Source of the DNA: Arthrobacter rhizosphaerae
Lineage (GTDB): Bacteria; Actinomycetota; Actinomycetes; Actinomycetales; Micrococcaceae
Direction of reading: 5' to 3'
DNA length: 64,000 nucleotides
Assembly: GCF_023062595.1 (NCBI RefSeq)
Contig: NZ_JALLAN010000005.1
Span: forward strand, 264,967 to 328,966
A program made the position numbers and the translations under genes. Below the pieces are notes generated by a model. It was not told where the DNA came from. It saw only the letters and a program-made list of their open reading frames with translations, and did not search any database. Positions 54,069-63,628 of the stretch are shown here, in pieces (within the stretch, counting starts at the first letter, position 1; each line of letters begins with the position of its first letter).

Positions 54069-54857
54069 ATGGCAAGTCAGCGCAGGATTCGCCGCAGTCC
54101 GGGACCCGTCAAACGCGGTCTGCTTCTGCGGGGCAGGGATGTGCTCATCCTTGCCATCTGTGCGATGGGCCTTCTGACCGCCTGGCTTGCCCACGGAACG
54201 ACCGGTGCTTATGGCACTGGCAACGACATCAGCAGCGGGGTCCCTTCTCCGACCATCAGTGCAGCCATCAGCATCTCGGAAACGGCACCGCCTGACACCT
54301 TGGGAACACCGGAACCAGCACCGCCTGCATCAGCGCAGGCCCCTGCAACACCTGACACTCCGTCGCCGGCCGGACCTGCCGTTACGCCGATACCCGGGCA
54401 GGGAGCCGGGTCGCTTCCTGTTTCTTCAGCCCCCTTGCGGGTCACGTATCCCAAAGCAGAGATGGACGTGGTGATCCATGCCCTGGAGCCGCATGCTGGC
54501 ACCCAAAGCATCGATCCGCCTGTAACAATGGACGGGTACTGGCTGACGCCCTTCGGCTCGCCGGGTGCGGGGTCGACGGACACGACATACATCATCGGTC
54601 ACAGTTGGCTGGATCGGGACGCTCCCTTCAACCACCTAAGTTGGGCCGCACACCCCGGTGACGAACTAACGGTGACCACGGCCAGCGGTGTTATGGCTTA
54701 CAAGGTTGAGTCGGTCACCACCTATTCCAAGTCCACGCTGAAAGACAGCCCGATCTGGGATGCGGTGCCCAACCGCCTCGTTCTGGTCAGTTGTTACTCA
54801 GAAGATCCTTGGGGCAGGAATGTTGTGGTGGTGGCTTCGCCGGCTGGGGCAAGCTAG
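54069..54857 (+). CDS. Sortase (class E/F-like)
   Basis: A 262-residue membrane-anchored transpeptidase. An N-terminal helix (DVLILAICAMGLLTAWLA) is followed by an Ala/Pro/Thr linker (to about residue 130) and the sortase domain. Catalytic residues are His178 (YIIGHSW), Cys242 (LVSCYS) and Arg250 (DPWGRN). The size and motif style fit class F or E enzymes of actinobacteria better than class A. AGGAG lies 7 bases before ATG 54069. Immediately upstream is a plausible substrate, making a dedicated enzyme-substrate pair likely. Confidence 0.9.
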   Translation: MASQRRIRRSPGPVKRGLLLRGRDVLILAICAMGLLTAWLAHGTTGAYGTGNDISSGVPSPTISAAISISETAPPDTLGTPEPAPPASAQAPATPDTPSPAGPAVTPIPGQGAGSLPVSSAPLRVTYPKAEMDVVIHALEPHAGTQSIDPPVTMDGYWLTPFGSPGAGSTDTTYIIGHSWLDRDAPFNHLSWAAHPGDELTVTTASGVMAYKVESVTTYSKSTLKDSPIWDAVPNRLVLVSCYSEDPWGRNVVVVASPAGAS

Positions 54858-54917
54858 CGCTGTTCGCATCTTGAGACAGCTTGACCAATATGTGGATGGC
54901 TTGGCTACCCTGAAAAC

Positions 54918-55970
54918 ATGAGCGCATCCACCATTGATCTTGCTGTTATTCCCGGCGACGGCATCGGCCCGGAGGTCATTGCCGAAGCCCTGAAGGTCCT
55001 GGAGAAAGTGGCGGCCGCCGAAGGCGTCGCCATTGAGCAGACCCACTACAAACTGGGCGCGCAGCACTGGCTGGAGAGCGGCGAAACTCTTCCCGACGAG
55101 GTCCTCGAGGACCTGCGAACCAGGGACGCCATCCTTTTCGGTGCCGTGGGAGCAGCACCGGGGGACACCCGGATACCGTCCGGTCTCATAGAACGCGAGA
55201 TGTTGCTCAAGCTGAGGTTCAGCCTGGACCACTTCGTCAACCTGCGCCCGTCCAGGCTCTACGGGGGAGTGGGAAGTCCGCTTGCCACCCCGGGCACCAT
55301 TGATTTCGTGGTGGTCCGTGAGGGTACCGAGGGCCCCTATGTGGGAAACGGTGGCACGCTCCGTGGCGGAACGCCCCACGAGGTAGCCACTGAGGTGTCG
55401 CTGAATACAGCTCACGGAGTGGAACGTGTGGTCCGCGATGCCTTCCGCCGGGCCAGCGAGCGTCCGCGCAAGAAGGTAACCCTTGTCCACAAGCACAACG
55501 TCCTGGTATATGCCGGTCACTTGTGGAAGCGCACCGTCGAGGCTGTCGCCCAGGAGTTCCCCGAGGTCAGCCACGATTACCTGCACGTGGATGCCGCCAC
55601 TATTTTCATGGTCACCGACCCCGCCCGCTTTGATGTCATCGTCACGGACAACCTCTTCGGAGATATCCTTACCGACCTTGCGGCGGCCGTGACAGGTGGC
55701 ATTGGTCTTGCTGCTTCGGGCAACCTCAACATGGACCGGACAGCGCCTTCCATGTTCGAACCCGTCCACGGCTCTGCACCGGATATCGCAGGACAGCAAA
55801 AGGCGGACCCGACGGCGGCCATCCTGTCTGCAGCGCTCCTGCTGGACCACCTCGGCTACTCTGAGGCGGCACGGAAGGTCGAGGCGGCGGTAATTGCCGA
55901 CGTCGAAAGCCGGAACGGTGAAGCCCGCAGTACCTCCGCAATCGGCGACGCGATCGCGGCCGCACTGTAG
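54918..55970 (+). CDS. leuB: 3-isopropylmalate dehydrogenase LeuB
   Basis: A 350-residue NAD-dependent decarboxylating dehydrogenase of leucine synthesis. [16 protein letters not shown] at the start, [29 protein letters not shown] and the metal-binding [15 protein letters not shown] are characteristic. The shorter C-terminus matches the actinobacterial type. TACCCT (54906-54911) lies 6 bases before ATG 54918 with TTGACC 19 bp further up, and there is no ribosome binding site, so a leaderless transcript is likely. ilvE follows after 109 bp. Confidence 0.97.
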   Translation: MSASTIDLAVIPGDGIGPEVIAEALKVLEKVAAAEGVAIEQTHYKLGAQHWLESGETLPDEVLEDLRTRDAILFGAVGAAPGDTRIPSGLIEREMLLKLRFSLDHFVNLRPSRLYGGVGSPLATPGTIDFVVVREGTEGPYVGNGGTLRGGTPHEVATEVSLNTAHGVERVVRDAFRRASERPRKKVTLVHKHNVLVYAGHLWKRTVEAVAQEFPEVSHDYLHVDAATIFMVTDPARFDVIVTDNLFGDILTDLAAAVTGGIGLAASGNLNMDRTAPSMFEPVHGSAPDIAGQQKADPTAAILSAALLLDHLGYSEAARKVEAAVIADVESRNGEARSTSAIGDAIAAAL

Positions 55971-56025
55971 GTCCGACCCGTCCGGCCAGCAGGCGTAAGC
56001 TAGTTTCGAATCACCAAACTGCTGC

Positions 56026-56047
56026 CGTGGTTCGAGGCTGAACCACG
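56026..56047 (+). promoter_or_regulatory. Hairpin in the ilvE leader
   Basis: CGTGGTTC-GAGGCT-GAACCACG is a perfect 8-bp inverted repeat 32 bp before the ilvE start. It could be an operator or an mRNA hairpin. No leader peptide is seen. Confidence 0.35.
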
Positions 56048-56079
56048 TTTACCATCAGGCAGCCAACCGTGGAGGAACC

Positions 56080-57192
56080 ATGACTCAGACTGCCCATGGC
56101 GTCGAATTCACCCAGCAACTTTCGGCAAACCCGAAGTCAGCTGATGAGCGTGCGGCCATCCTGGCGAACCCAGGATTCGGCGACCACTTTACCGACCACA
56201 CCGCCGTCGTCGACTACAGCGTTGACGCCGAAGGAAAAGGTGGCTGGCACAGCCCCCGCTTGGAGGCGTACGGGCCAATTACCCTGGACCCTTCGGCCGC
56301 CGTCTTCCACTACGGCCAGGAAATCTTCGAAGGCCTCAAGGCCTACCGCCACGCCGATGGCTCCATCTGGACCTTCCGGCCTGAGTCGAATGCAGCTCGC
56401 CTGAACAAGTCAGCCCGGCGGCTGGCGCTCCCGGAGCTTCCGGAAGAGTACTTCCTGGGAGCAATTCGTGAGCTCGTCGCGGCGGACAAGGAATGGGTAC
56501 CTTCGGGCGACGGCGAAGCCCTCTACCTTCGCCCCTTCATGATCGCCACCGAAGCATTCCTGGGCGTGCGGGCCGCCCGTGAAGTGTCCTTCAGGGTCAT
56601 TGCCTCCCCGGCAGGAAACTACTTTGGTGGCGAACTCAAGCCCGTCTCCATTTGGATCTCGCGCGACTATGCCCGCGCCGGCCGTGGCGGCACGGGTGAC
56701 GCAAAATGCGGCGGCAACTATGCAGCGTCCCTGATCGCCCAGCAGGAAGCCGAAGCCCACGGCTGCAAGCAGGTATTGTTCCTTGACCAGTTCAATGACA
56801 ATGCCGTCGAGGAACTGGGCGGCATGAACGTCTTCTTCGTCCTGAAGGACGGATCCCTGGCCACACCGGCGCTGACAGGCACCATCCTTGAGGGCATCAC
56901 CCGGATGTCCGTCATCCAGGTGGCCAAAGACATGGGCCGCCAGGTCAGCGAACGCAAGATCACCCTCGATGAATGGCGTGACGGAGTGGCCTCAGGCGAG
57001 ATCACCGAAGTCTTTGCCTGCGGCACTGCGGCCGTCATCACCCCCATCGGCGTGCTGAAGGACGCTACTGAATTCATCGGGTCTGAAGACGCGACGGCGG
57101 GGGAGACCACCATGGCTATCCGTGAACAGCTGCTGGGCATCCAGACTGGAACGGTCGAGGACACGCACGGCTGGCTTACCCGGCTCGCCTAG
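56080..57192 (+). CDS. ilvE: Branched-chain amino acid aminotransferase IlvE
   Basis: A 370-residue PLP fold-type IV enzyme, the last step of Val, Leu and Ile synthesis. HYGQEIFEGLKAYRHADG, the PLP-lysine segment GTGDAKCGGNYAASL and EVFACGTAAVITPIG are family-typical. GGAGGAACC precedes ATG 56080. With leuB it completes the branched-chain pathway genes in the window; a strong terminator follows. Confidence 0.97.
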   Translation: MTQTAHGVEFTQQLSANPKSADERAAILANPGFGDHFTDHTAVVDYSVDAEGKGGWHSPRLEAYGPITLDPSAAVFHYGQEIFEGLKAYRHADGSIWTFRPESNAARLNKSARRLALPELPEEYFLGAIRELVAADKEWVPSGDGEALYLRPFMIATEAFLGVRAAREVSFRVIASPAGNYFGGELKPVSIWISRDYARAGRGGTGDAKCGGNYAASLIAQQEAEAHGCKQVLFLDQFNDNAVEELGGMNVFFVLKDGSLATPALTGTILEGITRMSVIQVAKDMGRQVSERKITLDEWRDGVASGEITEVFACGTAAVITPIGVLKDATEFIGSEDATAGETTMAIREQLLGIQTGTVEDTHGWLTRLA

Positions 57193-57220
57193 CAGCGGCT
57201 CTCACCCAAGAGTGTAAGTA

Positions 57221-57286
57221 CGACGGCGGTTGCCCGGCACTGCGGCAACAAGAACACAGTGCCCGGCAGCCGCCGTCGACCTTTTA
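57221..57286. terminator. Terminator between ilvE and a convergent gene
   Basis: 22-base arms (57221-57242 and 57257-57278; GACGGCGG...CCGCCGTC) pair at 20 of 22 positions around a 14-base loop and are followed by ACCTTTT on the plus strand. It lies between converging genes. Confidence 0.75.
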
Positions 57287-57320
57287 ACACCTGCCAGACC
57301 AGAGGCTGGCGCTTTGCGCA

Positions 57321-57914
57321 TCAGCGCCGGGCGGCCTTCCGGGCAGCGTTCTTCAATGCCTTGCGCGAGACAGGCTTCAGGGCCTTCCGTGCGGCTTCAT
57401 CCGCCAGGGCTTGGTTGCGGCGGGCATCAATGATGTCGTTCCACAGCGTGGTCGCAAAGACACCGCCGTCCTGCGCGTAAACGTCGTAGGGATAGTCGGC
57501 AAAATAGGACGGCGTGGTGCTGCCGGTGGGCAGATCCTTCCCTGCCGCCTTGGCGACGGCATCGGCCACAGCCCAGGTCCGGGTCAGGTGATGCCTGAGG
57601 TTCTCCTCGACGAATGCATTGACGTCGGTGGAGGCCGCGGCGCGCTTCAGGAGTAGGGCCAGGTCGTCCGCCAGGAATTTGGCCGCCCTTTCTTCCACGG
57701 ATCCTGAGCCTGACCGCAGATCCTCGGCCGCTGCGTCCACCGCCTCGCTCCAGTCGGCGGTCTCGCGGAACTTCTTCCACGTGGGAAACCAGACAATGCT
57801 GCCAGTTGCGTGGTTGTGGATGTGCTGGAGTCCGCTGTTCTTCTCCGTTGCGGCATGATCGTGGCCGGCAGCATCAGCTTCGGCGAGGAGTTCTGCAAGC
57901 GTGGTTGTGCTCAT
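57321..57914 (-). CDS. Hypothetical protein with basic C-terminal tail
   Basis: A 197-residue soluble protein I do not recognise. The N-terminal part (TLAELLAEADAAGHDHAA) is helical and acidic, the centre has TGSIVWFPTWKKFRETADW, and the last 30 residues are strongly basic (RKALKPVSRKALKNAARKAARR), suggesting nucleic acid or membrane-surface contact. ATG 57914 is chosen because the conserved-looking part begins there; an in-frame start at 57959 is possible. It faces ilvE. Confidence 0.65.
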   Translation of the reverse strand: MSTTTLAELLAEADAAGHDHAATEKNSGLQHIHNHATGSIVWFPTWKKFRETADWSEAVDAAAEDLRSGSGSVEERAAKFLADDLALLLKRAAASTDVNAFVEENLRHHLTRTWAVADAVAKAAGKDLPTGSTTPSYFADYPYDVYAQDGGVFATTLWNDIIDARRNQALADEAARKALKPVSRKALKNAARKAARR

Positions 57915-58035
57915 GATGGCTGGTTCCGGCTTCCTGGTGGAGATGGTGTGGTTCTTCATTGGAGATCAACCCGGGCCGCTGGGTGTTCTATTCCGGTGCA
58001 GAAGGTGACTATGCCGGGGTCGATGCAAAGATGGG

Positions 58036-58818
58036 GTGGTGACTTCAGCTTCCGGCCCCATCGTGCACCGCAGCTCAGCCCTGACGCAGTTCATCCTGGC
58101 CCCCAACCCCGGGCCGATGAGCTTGGAGGGCACCAACTCATACATAGTGCGGGCGGCGGGTGGCCCGGCGGCCGTTGTGGTGGATCCAGGGCCGTTGCAT
58201 GAAGGGCATCTCCAAGAGCTCGCCGGCACCGGCGTGGCGCTGATCCTGATCACGCACCGGCACCCTGATCACACCGGAGGGGCGGCCCGCCTCCACCACA
58301 TCACGGGCGCTCCTGTTCGCGCGGCGGATCCGGTCCATTGCCACGGCGGCCCTGTTCTGACCGACAACGAGATCATCCGGGCCTGCGGGGTGGAACTGAG
58401 GGTGCTCGCGACTCCTGGCCACACGTCAGACTCACTGAGTTTTCATCTGCCGGATGACGGTCCCGACGGCGCTGTGCTGACAGGCGACACCGTATTGGGC
58501 AGGGGGACCACTGTCCTCGATTTTCCGGATGGATCCCTCGCCGACTATCTTGCCTCCCTGGACCGCTTGGAGCAGCTGGGGCCGGCAATGGTGCTTCCTG
58601 CCCACGGCCCGGTGCTGCCTGCGCTGGACACCGTGGTCCGCGCTTACCGGTCTCACCGGCTGGACCGTCTGGAGCAGATCCGGAGGGCGCTGAACGTACT
58701 GGGGGACCGGGCCGGGGTTCACGAGGTAACGGACCTGGTCTATTCCGACGTCGGCCCTGACGTCCGCAAAGCTGCAGAGAATTCCGTTGCTGCCCAGCTG
58801 GCGTACCTCCGCCGATAA
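58036..58818 (+). CDS. MBL-fold metallohydrolase (LACTB2-like)
   Basis: A 260-residue metallo-beta-lactamase fold protein. The zinc motif HRHPDHTGG (His74, His76, Asp78, His79) and ATPGHTSDSLSF with a later PAHGP segment are present. The start MSLEGTNSYIV is typical of the LACTB2/glyoxalase-II-like group; members are hydrolases or endoribonucleases, and the substrate here is unknown. The C-terminal 60 residues form the helical extension of that group. Start is GTG 58036 or GTG 58039. It lies 46 bp before a FAH-family gene, probably in the same unit. Confidence 0.88.
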   Translation: MVTSASGPIVHRSSALTQFILAPNPGPMSLEGTNSYIVRAAGGPAAVVVDPGPLHEGHLQELAGTGVALILITHRHPDHTGGAARLHHITGAPVRAADPVHCHGGPVLTDNEIIRACGVELRVLATPGHTSDSLSFHLPDDGPDGAVLTGDTVLGRGTTVLDFPDGSLADYLASLDRLEQLGPAMVLPAHGPVLPALDTVVRAYRSHRLDRLEQIRRALNVLGDRAGVHEVTDLVYSDVGPDVRKAAENSVAAQLAYLRR

Positions 58819-58863
58819 TCTGCCGGAAGAGGACGTCCCGCCGAAGACGGTAGGCTGGAAACC

Positions 58864-59640
58864 ATGCGTATCGCCCGGTTTGTTGTTGATTCTGATCCCG
58901 TCTACGGCGTTGTTGAAGGCCAGCCTGGAAGCGAGGAGATCACCGTCATCAACGGCGACCCTTTCTTCCATGGTGTTGAGCGCACAGGTGTCAGGCACAA
59001 GCTGGAGGATGTCCGTCTCCTCGCCCCCATCATTCCTCGCAGCAAGGTCATCGGGGTGGGCCGTAATTTCGTTGAACATGCCCGCGAGCTCGGCAACGAA
59101 GTCCCAGCTCATCCGCTGCTGTTCTTGAAGCCCAACACCTCAGTAATCGGGCCCAATGACCCCATAGTGCTGCCCGAGTTCTCCGACGAAGTATCTTTCG
59201 AGGCTGAACTCTGCGTCGTCATCGGGCGGATCTGCAAGGATGTCCCGGAAGAGCGGGTCGACGACGTCATCTTCGGATACACCTGCGGGAACGACCTGAC
59301 GGCGCGGGACGTGCAGAAAACAGACCTGCAGTGGGCCAGGGCCAAGGGCTTTGACACGTCTGCGCCCCTGGGTCCCTGGATCGAAACCGAACTGGATACC
59401 GAAGACCTCTCAATCCGGGGCCGCCTCAATGGCGAACTGCGTCAGGACGGCAGCACCAGCCAGATGATCCGTGGTGTCCGTGAGCTCGTTTCCATCGTGT
59501 CGCAGGCCTTCACTCTCCTTCCCGGTGACGTCATCATGACCGGCACTCCTGCCGGCGTCGGCCTGGTACAGGCAGGGGACCGCTACGAAGTCGAGATCGA
59601 GGGTATTGGCCGACTCTCCAACCCTGTAGTCCGCCGCTGA
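58864..59640 (+). CDS. Fumarylacetoacetate hydrolase family protein (acylpyruvase-like)
   Basis: A 258-residue FAH-fold enzyme. Metal ligands Glu113, Glu115 (SFEAELCVVIG) and Asp144 (GYTCGNDLTARD), plus the C-terminal GDVIMTGTPAGVG, are clear. The short form resembles acylpyruvate hydrolases and oxaloacetate decarboxylases. It is usually found next to gltX in actinobacteria, as here. TAGGCT (58851-58856) lies 7 bases before ATG 58864 and no ribosome binding site is seen, suggesting a leaderless start. Confidence 0.9.
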   Translation: MRIARFVVDSDPVYGVVEGQPGSEEITVINGDPFFHGVERTGVRHKLEDVRLLAPIIPRSKVIGVGRNFVEHARELGNEVPAHPLLFLKPNTSVIGPNDPIVLPEFSDEVSFEAELCVVIGRICKDVPEERVDDVIFGYTCGNDLTARDVQKTDLQWARAKGFDTSAPLGPWIETELDTEDLSIRGRLNGELRQDGSTSQMIRGVRELVSIVSQAFTLLPGDVIMTGTPAGVGLVQAGDRYEVEIEGIGRLSNPVVRR

Positions 59641-59732
59641 CTGATGCGGCGTAGCCGCTGACGGAGTGCAGTGAGGGGACGCTCCCCGGATCGCGGACGG
59701 CGTCCCCGGCAGGCGGTAAAGTTGGACGCACT

Positions 59733-61256
59733 ATGACTACTCCTTCCGTGCCCAACGACGCCCTCGACGCTGCTGCCGCCCCCACCGACTCTGCTTCAAA
59801 GGTGCGTGTCCGCTTCTGCCCCTCGCCCACCGGTACGCCGCACGTCGGCCTCATCCGTACGGCCCTGTTCAACTGGGCCTATGCCAAACACACCAAGGGC
59901 ACCTTCGTCTTCAGGATTGAGGACACGGATGCAGCGCGCGATTCCGAGGAGAGCTACCAGCAGCTGCTTGAGGCCCTGAAGTGGCTGGGCATCACGTGGG
60001 AAGAAGGCGTTGAGGTCGGAGGGCCGCACGAACCCTACCGCCAGTCGAAGCGGCTTGACCTTTACAAAGACGTCGTCTCCCGGCTTGTTGACGGTGGCCA
60101 CGCCTACGAGTGCTACTCCTCCCCGGAGGAGGTTGAAGCACGCCACCGGGCCGCCGGCCGCGACCCCAAGCTGGGCTATGACAACTTTGACCGTGAGCTC
60201 ACGCAGGAGCAGATTGCCGCGTTCAAGGCAGAGGGCCGCGAGCCTGTGCTCCGTATGCGTATGCCGGATGAGGACGTAACGTTCACAGATCTGGTTCGAG
60301 GCGAGATCACTTTCAAAGCCGGGAGTATCCCTGACTATGTGATCGTCAGGGCAGACGGCTCACCGCTCTACACACTGGTTAATCCTGTAGACGATGCCCT
60401 CATGGGTATCACCCACGTGCTGCGAGGAGAGGACCTTCTCTCCTCGACGCCCCGCCAGGTAGTCATGATCAACGCACTCATCAAGCTGGGCGTCGCCCAG
60501 TACCTTCCCGAGTTCGGGCACCTGCCCTATGTCATGGGTGAGGGCAACAAGAAACTGTCCAAGCGCGATCCGCAGTCCAACCTCTTCCTGCTCCGTGACC
60601 GCGGCTTCATCCCCGAGGGCCTCCTGAACTATCTTTCCCTCCTGGGCTGGAGCCTGTCCGCCGACGAAGACATCTTCACAGTGGACCAGCTCATCGAGTT
60701 CTTTGACGTTCACGACGTGCTTGCAAACCCGGCCAGGTTCGATATCAAAAAGGCCGAGGCCATCAACGGCACCCACGTGCGGATGTTGGAAGCTGAGGAT
60801 TTCCGGAACCGCCTGGTTCCGTACCTCCGCGCCGCGGGCCTTGTGGGCGAGTCCCTTACTGAACGTGAGCAGGAGGTTCTCAGCGAGGCCGCACCGCTGA
60901 TCCAGGAGCGGATTGCCCTGCTGGGGGAAGCGCCTGAGATGCTGGCGTTCCTGTTCAAGAACGACGACGCGATCGACGTCGCGGACGACGCGCGGAAGGG
61001 ACTCCCGCAGAACCTCACGGAGGTGCTGGACGCCGCCGTTGCCGCGCTCCACCCCGTCACGGACTGGAGCGCCGAAAATATCCAGACCGCCTTGAAGGAG
61101 GCGTTGGTCGAAGGCATGGGAATCAAACCCCGTCTCGCTTTCGGTCCCGTGCGCACCGCTGTATCCGGGAGGCGCATTTCGCCGCCTCTGTTCGAATCCA
61201 TGGTCATTCTGGGCAAGGAGTCTTCACTGAAGCGCCTGCAGGCGTTCCGCGGCTGA
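59733..61256 (+). CDS. gltX: Glutamyl-tRNA synthetase GltX
   Basis: A 507-residue class I synthetase. The HIGH-like motif is [20 protein letters not shown] and the KMSKS motif KKLSKRDPQ; the helical anticodon-binding domain completes it. Actinobacteria normally use this enzyme for both tRNA-Glu and tRNA-Gln, followed by transamidation. Genes for tRNA-Gln(CTG) and tRNA-Glu(CTC) lie 2.4 kb downstream. Its stop codon overlaps the HAD gene start (TGATG). Confidence 0.97.
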   Translation: MTTPSVPNDALDAAAAPTDSASKVRVRFCPSPTGTPHVGLIRTALFNWAYAKHTKGTFVFRIEDTDAARDSEESYQQLLEALKWLGITWEEGVEVGGPHEPYRQSKRLDLYKDVVSRLVDGGHAYECYSSPEEVEARHRAAGRDPKLGYDNFDRELTQEQIAAFKAEGREPVLRMRMPDEDVTFTDLVRGEITFKAGSIPDYVIVRADGSPLYTLVNPVDDALMGITHVLRGEDLLSSTPRQVVMINALIKLGVAQYLPEFGHLPYVMGEGNKKLSKRDPQSNLFLLRDRGFIPEGLLNYLSLLGWSLSADEDIFTVDQLIEFFDVHDVLANPARFDIKKAEAINGTHVRMLEAEDFRNRLVPYLRAAGLVGESLTEREQEVLSEAAPLIQERIALLGEAPEMLAFLFKNDDAIDVADDARKGLPQNLTEVLDAAVAALHPVTDWSAENIQTALKEALVEGMGIKPRLAFGPVRTAVSGRRISPPLFESMVILGKESSLKRLQAFRG

Positions 61257-61984
61257 TGACCCAGCCAGTGGAGGGAGCCCTGCGAAGGGAATTCGGAGCA
61301 GTGCAGGGGGTCCTGTTCGATATTGACGACACCTTGGTGGATCTTGAGTTTTCCATGACCACTGCCCTGCGTGATGTCAGCGAGCACCTCCTACCCGGGC
61401 TGGATCAGGGGGGGTGGGAGAAGTTCGGCAGGATCTTCACCCATGAGACCACCCATTATTTCGACCGTTACCTGGCCGGCGAACTGACGTTCAACGAGCA
61501 AAGACTCCTTCGGGGACGGGCGGCCTTAGGGCATTTCGGCGTGGATCTGGGGGAGGGGGAGGAAGCCCGCAACTGGCTCACCTCCTATGCCCGGATCCAG
61601 CCCGGCTACGTCCGCGCCTTTGACGACGTCGGGCCCCTGCTGGATGCCCTCGACGCCGCCGGGATTCCCTACGGCGCCGTAAGCAACAACGTCCATGACT
61701 ATCAAAGGGCAAAGCTTGACAATGCCGGACTGCAACGCATCCGGCTGCTGGTCGGCACTGACACTGTTGGAGTCCCGAAGCCTGATCCTGCGATCTACCT
61801 CGAGGGCGTCCGGCTTCTGGGAATCCCCGCCGCCGAAACCCTTTTCGTGGGCGACAATCCTTTGCTCGACGCCGAAGGGGCCACTGCCGCTGGCCTGCTC
61901 GGAGTGTGGCTCAACCGAACCGGTCAGCCGGCAACGGATTTCACCGGAAGGGAAGTCAGCACCCTCGCCGAACTGCTGCCTTAG
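61256..61984 (+). CDS. HAD-superfamily hydrolase
   Basis: A 242-residue HAD phosphatase. Motif I LFDIDDTLVDLE gives nucleophile Asp22 and acid Asp24; motif IV VGDNPLLDAEGA binds Mg. The helical cap between them (about 35-110) is of subfamily IA type. The substrate is unknown. It overlaps gltX by one base, so is cotranslated, and its stop overlaps by four bases the convergent membrane-protein gene (TTAG). Confidence 0.88.
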   Translation: MTQPVEGALRREFGAVQGVLFDIDDTLVDLEFSMTTALRDVSEHLLPGLDQGGWEKFGRIFTHETTHYFDRYLAGELTFNEQRLLRGRAALGHFGVDLGEGEEARNWLTSYARIQPGYVRAFDDVGPLLDALDAAGIPYGAVSNNVHDYQRAKLDNAGLQRIRLLVGTDTVGVPKPDPAIYLEGVRLLGIPAAETLFVGDNPLLDAEGATAAGLLGVWLNRTGQPATDFTGREVSTLAELLP

Positions 61985-63372
61985 TTGGCTTCGTGCTGCC
62001 TCTTTCTGTTCCGCAGAATCATAAAGGCTGCCACCCCTCCCACGCAGAGAATGCAGACCAGGGCGAGTGCCGCTGCGGTGCCGGAAAGGTCCAAGGCACT
62101 CGACGGCGAGACGGCGGCCGCGCTCGAATGAAGGGTGTCCGTTCCGGCAGCAATTTCGGCGTTGCCCCTGGAAAGCGTTCCCGCGCCCGCGGCCAACTCC
62201 GACGAGCCGGCAGCCAGCGCGGCGTTACCCTCCGATAGCTTTGACGCACCGGCAGCAAGGGCCTGTGAGCCATTGAGGAGACCGGGACTCGAGGGGTTGG
62301 AGGCATTGCCCTTGATTCCCGTGTTGAGTGCCGAGGCACCGTCGGCGAGCCGGGTGCCGCCTTCACTGACGCTCGTCGTCGCTTTCAGAAGCCCAGGCCG
62401 TTCGGGGTCACCAGGAACGCCGTCCATTCCCGTGCGCAGCTTCGCGGTCCCATCTGTCAGGAGCTGTGTGCCCAGAACCAGTCCAGGGCTGTTGGGATCC
62501 TCGCTGTTCAGTTTTTGGGCCAATGTTTCAAACCCGGAGGTAAGCCTCCCGGACCCCGCGTGGAGCTGGACACTTCCGTCCTGAAGGAGCGCCGCACCAG
62601 CCTCCAGCTGGGCCGCGCCTCCGTCGAGTCGCTGGGCTCCCGCCGTAATCCTGGCGATCTTGTCCTTGACGACCGAGAGCGGGACCAGGCCTTGGACCGG
62701 GTCTTCGGCGGCAGCCTGCAGCAGTTCGAGCGCTTGGGCGAGAGCCGCCGTGCCTGTGCCGGCAGCCGGATCGTTGTTCGCTCCCCGGTACCCCTTCAGC
62801 TGCACGGTGCCCGCGTGCAGTTGCTGCGCTCCTGTCTCCAGGAGAGCTGCGCCGTTGTTCAGTTGCGTCGCTCCGTCAGCCAGATTGTTCTCGGCGTTCC
62901 CCGCCTGCGTAGGTGTGAGGGCCGTTGACAATTTGGTGGCGGCGTCGGCGAGGCGTCTCGCGCCGTCGTCGACCTTGTACACCCCGGGGGCAAGCTTGTT
63001 TGCGACATCTGCCTGGATCTTGCCGGCCCCGGCAGCCAGCTTGTGGGCTCCGGACTCCAACAGTTCAGCTCCCGGGGCCAGACTGCCGGTGATCCCGGCA
63101 TTGACCTTTTGCGCACCTTCCGACAGCTTTCCTGCGCCGGTATCAGCGAGCGTAGCTCCGCTTGCCAGCTTTCCCGCCCCTTCACTGAGCCTCTCGGCGC
63201 CGGCAGCGGCCTGGCCGGCGCCGTCTTTAAGGCGGGCAGAACCATCAGCGATCCGGCCGGTCACCAGAGTGTAGAAACTCAACAGGGCAATAAGTAAAAG
63301 AGCAAGAACAGCGATGGCAAGCTGCTGGATACGTGAAGGACCCTTACTTGCGGTGGCACGACTCTGTGACAC
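61981..63372 (-). CDS. Membrane protein with X-Gly/Leu heptad repeats (YhgE/Pip-like fragment architecture)
   Basis: A 463-residue protein with one N-terminal helix (about 17-37), about 390 extracytoplasmic residues made of imperfect heptads of type (L/A)xxGaxxL (for example LSEGAGKLASGA, LEAGAALLQDG), and one C-terminal helix (about 432-454) before a basic tail. The heptads match those of YhgE/Pip and similar phage-infection or ESX-related proteins and form a long alpha-helical rod. GTG 63372 has AGAGGA 7 bases upstream; the upstream in-frame GTG would include that site. Function is unknown; TetR-like palindromes lie upstream. Confidence 0.8.
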   Translation of the reverse strand: MSQSRATASKGPSRIQQLAIAVLALLLIALLSFYTLVTGRIADGSARLKDGAGQAAAGAERLSEGAGKLASGATLADTGAGKLSEGAQKVNAGITGSLAPGAELLESGAHKLAAGAGKIQADVANKLAPGVYKVDDGARRLADAATKLSTALTPTQAGNAENNLADGATQLNNGAALLETGAQQLHAGTVQLKGYRGANNDPAAGTGTAALAQALELLQAAAEDPVQGLVPLSVVKDKIARITAGAQRLDGGAAQLEAGAALLQDGSVQLHAGSGRLTSGFETLAQKLNSEDPNSPGLVLGTQLLTDGTAKLRTGMDGVPGDPERPGLLKATTSVSEGGTRLADGASALNTGIKGNASNPSSPGLLNGSQALAAGASKLSEGNAALAAGSSELAAGAGTLSRGNAEIAAGTDTLHSSAAAVSPSSALDLSGTAAALALVCILCVGGVAAFMILRNRKRQHEAN

Positions 63373-63426
63373 GGATGATTCCTCTCGACGGTTCACCGGG
63401 AAGCGGCATGCGCCCCAATGCAGGTT

Positions 63427-63455
63427 GTTACTCAGAAGTAACTTACCGAGAGTAA
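63427..63455 (-). promoter_or_regulatory. TetR-like operator cluster upstream of the heptad membrane protein
   Basis: GTTACT-CAGA-AGTAAC (63427-63442) is a perfect inverted repeat, directly followed by TTAC-CGAGA-GTAA (63443-63455). A further AGTAATTACT lies near 63561-63570. On the minus strand TTGCCA and TACTCT with an 18-bp spacer form a plausible promoter in which the -10 overlaps the palindromes. Confidence 0.5.
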
Positions 63456-63628
63456 ACTTAGCTGACGGAGATTGGCAAGAGTTTCGATGAATGCTGCCCG
63501 GGGCGGGCGTCGGCCGGGCTCAGTGCCGCCCGATTTGTGCGAGCCAAGACTCTCGGGTAAAGTAATTACTCGTGCTGAGGCGCTGGGAGCGGGGGTTTTG
63601 ACCCGCAGATCCGGCCCGAAAGTTCCAT

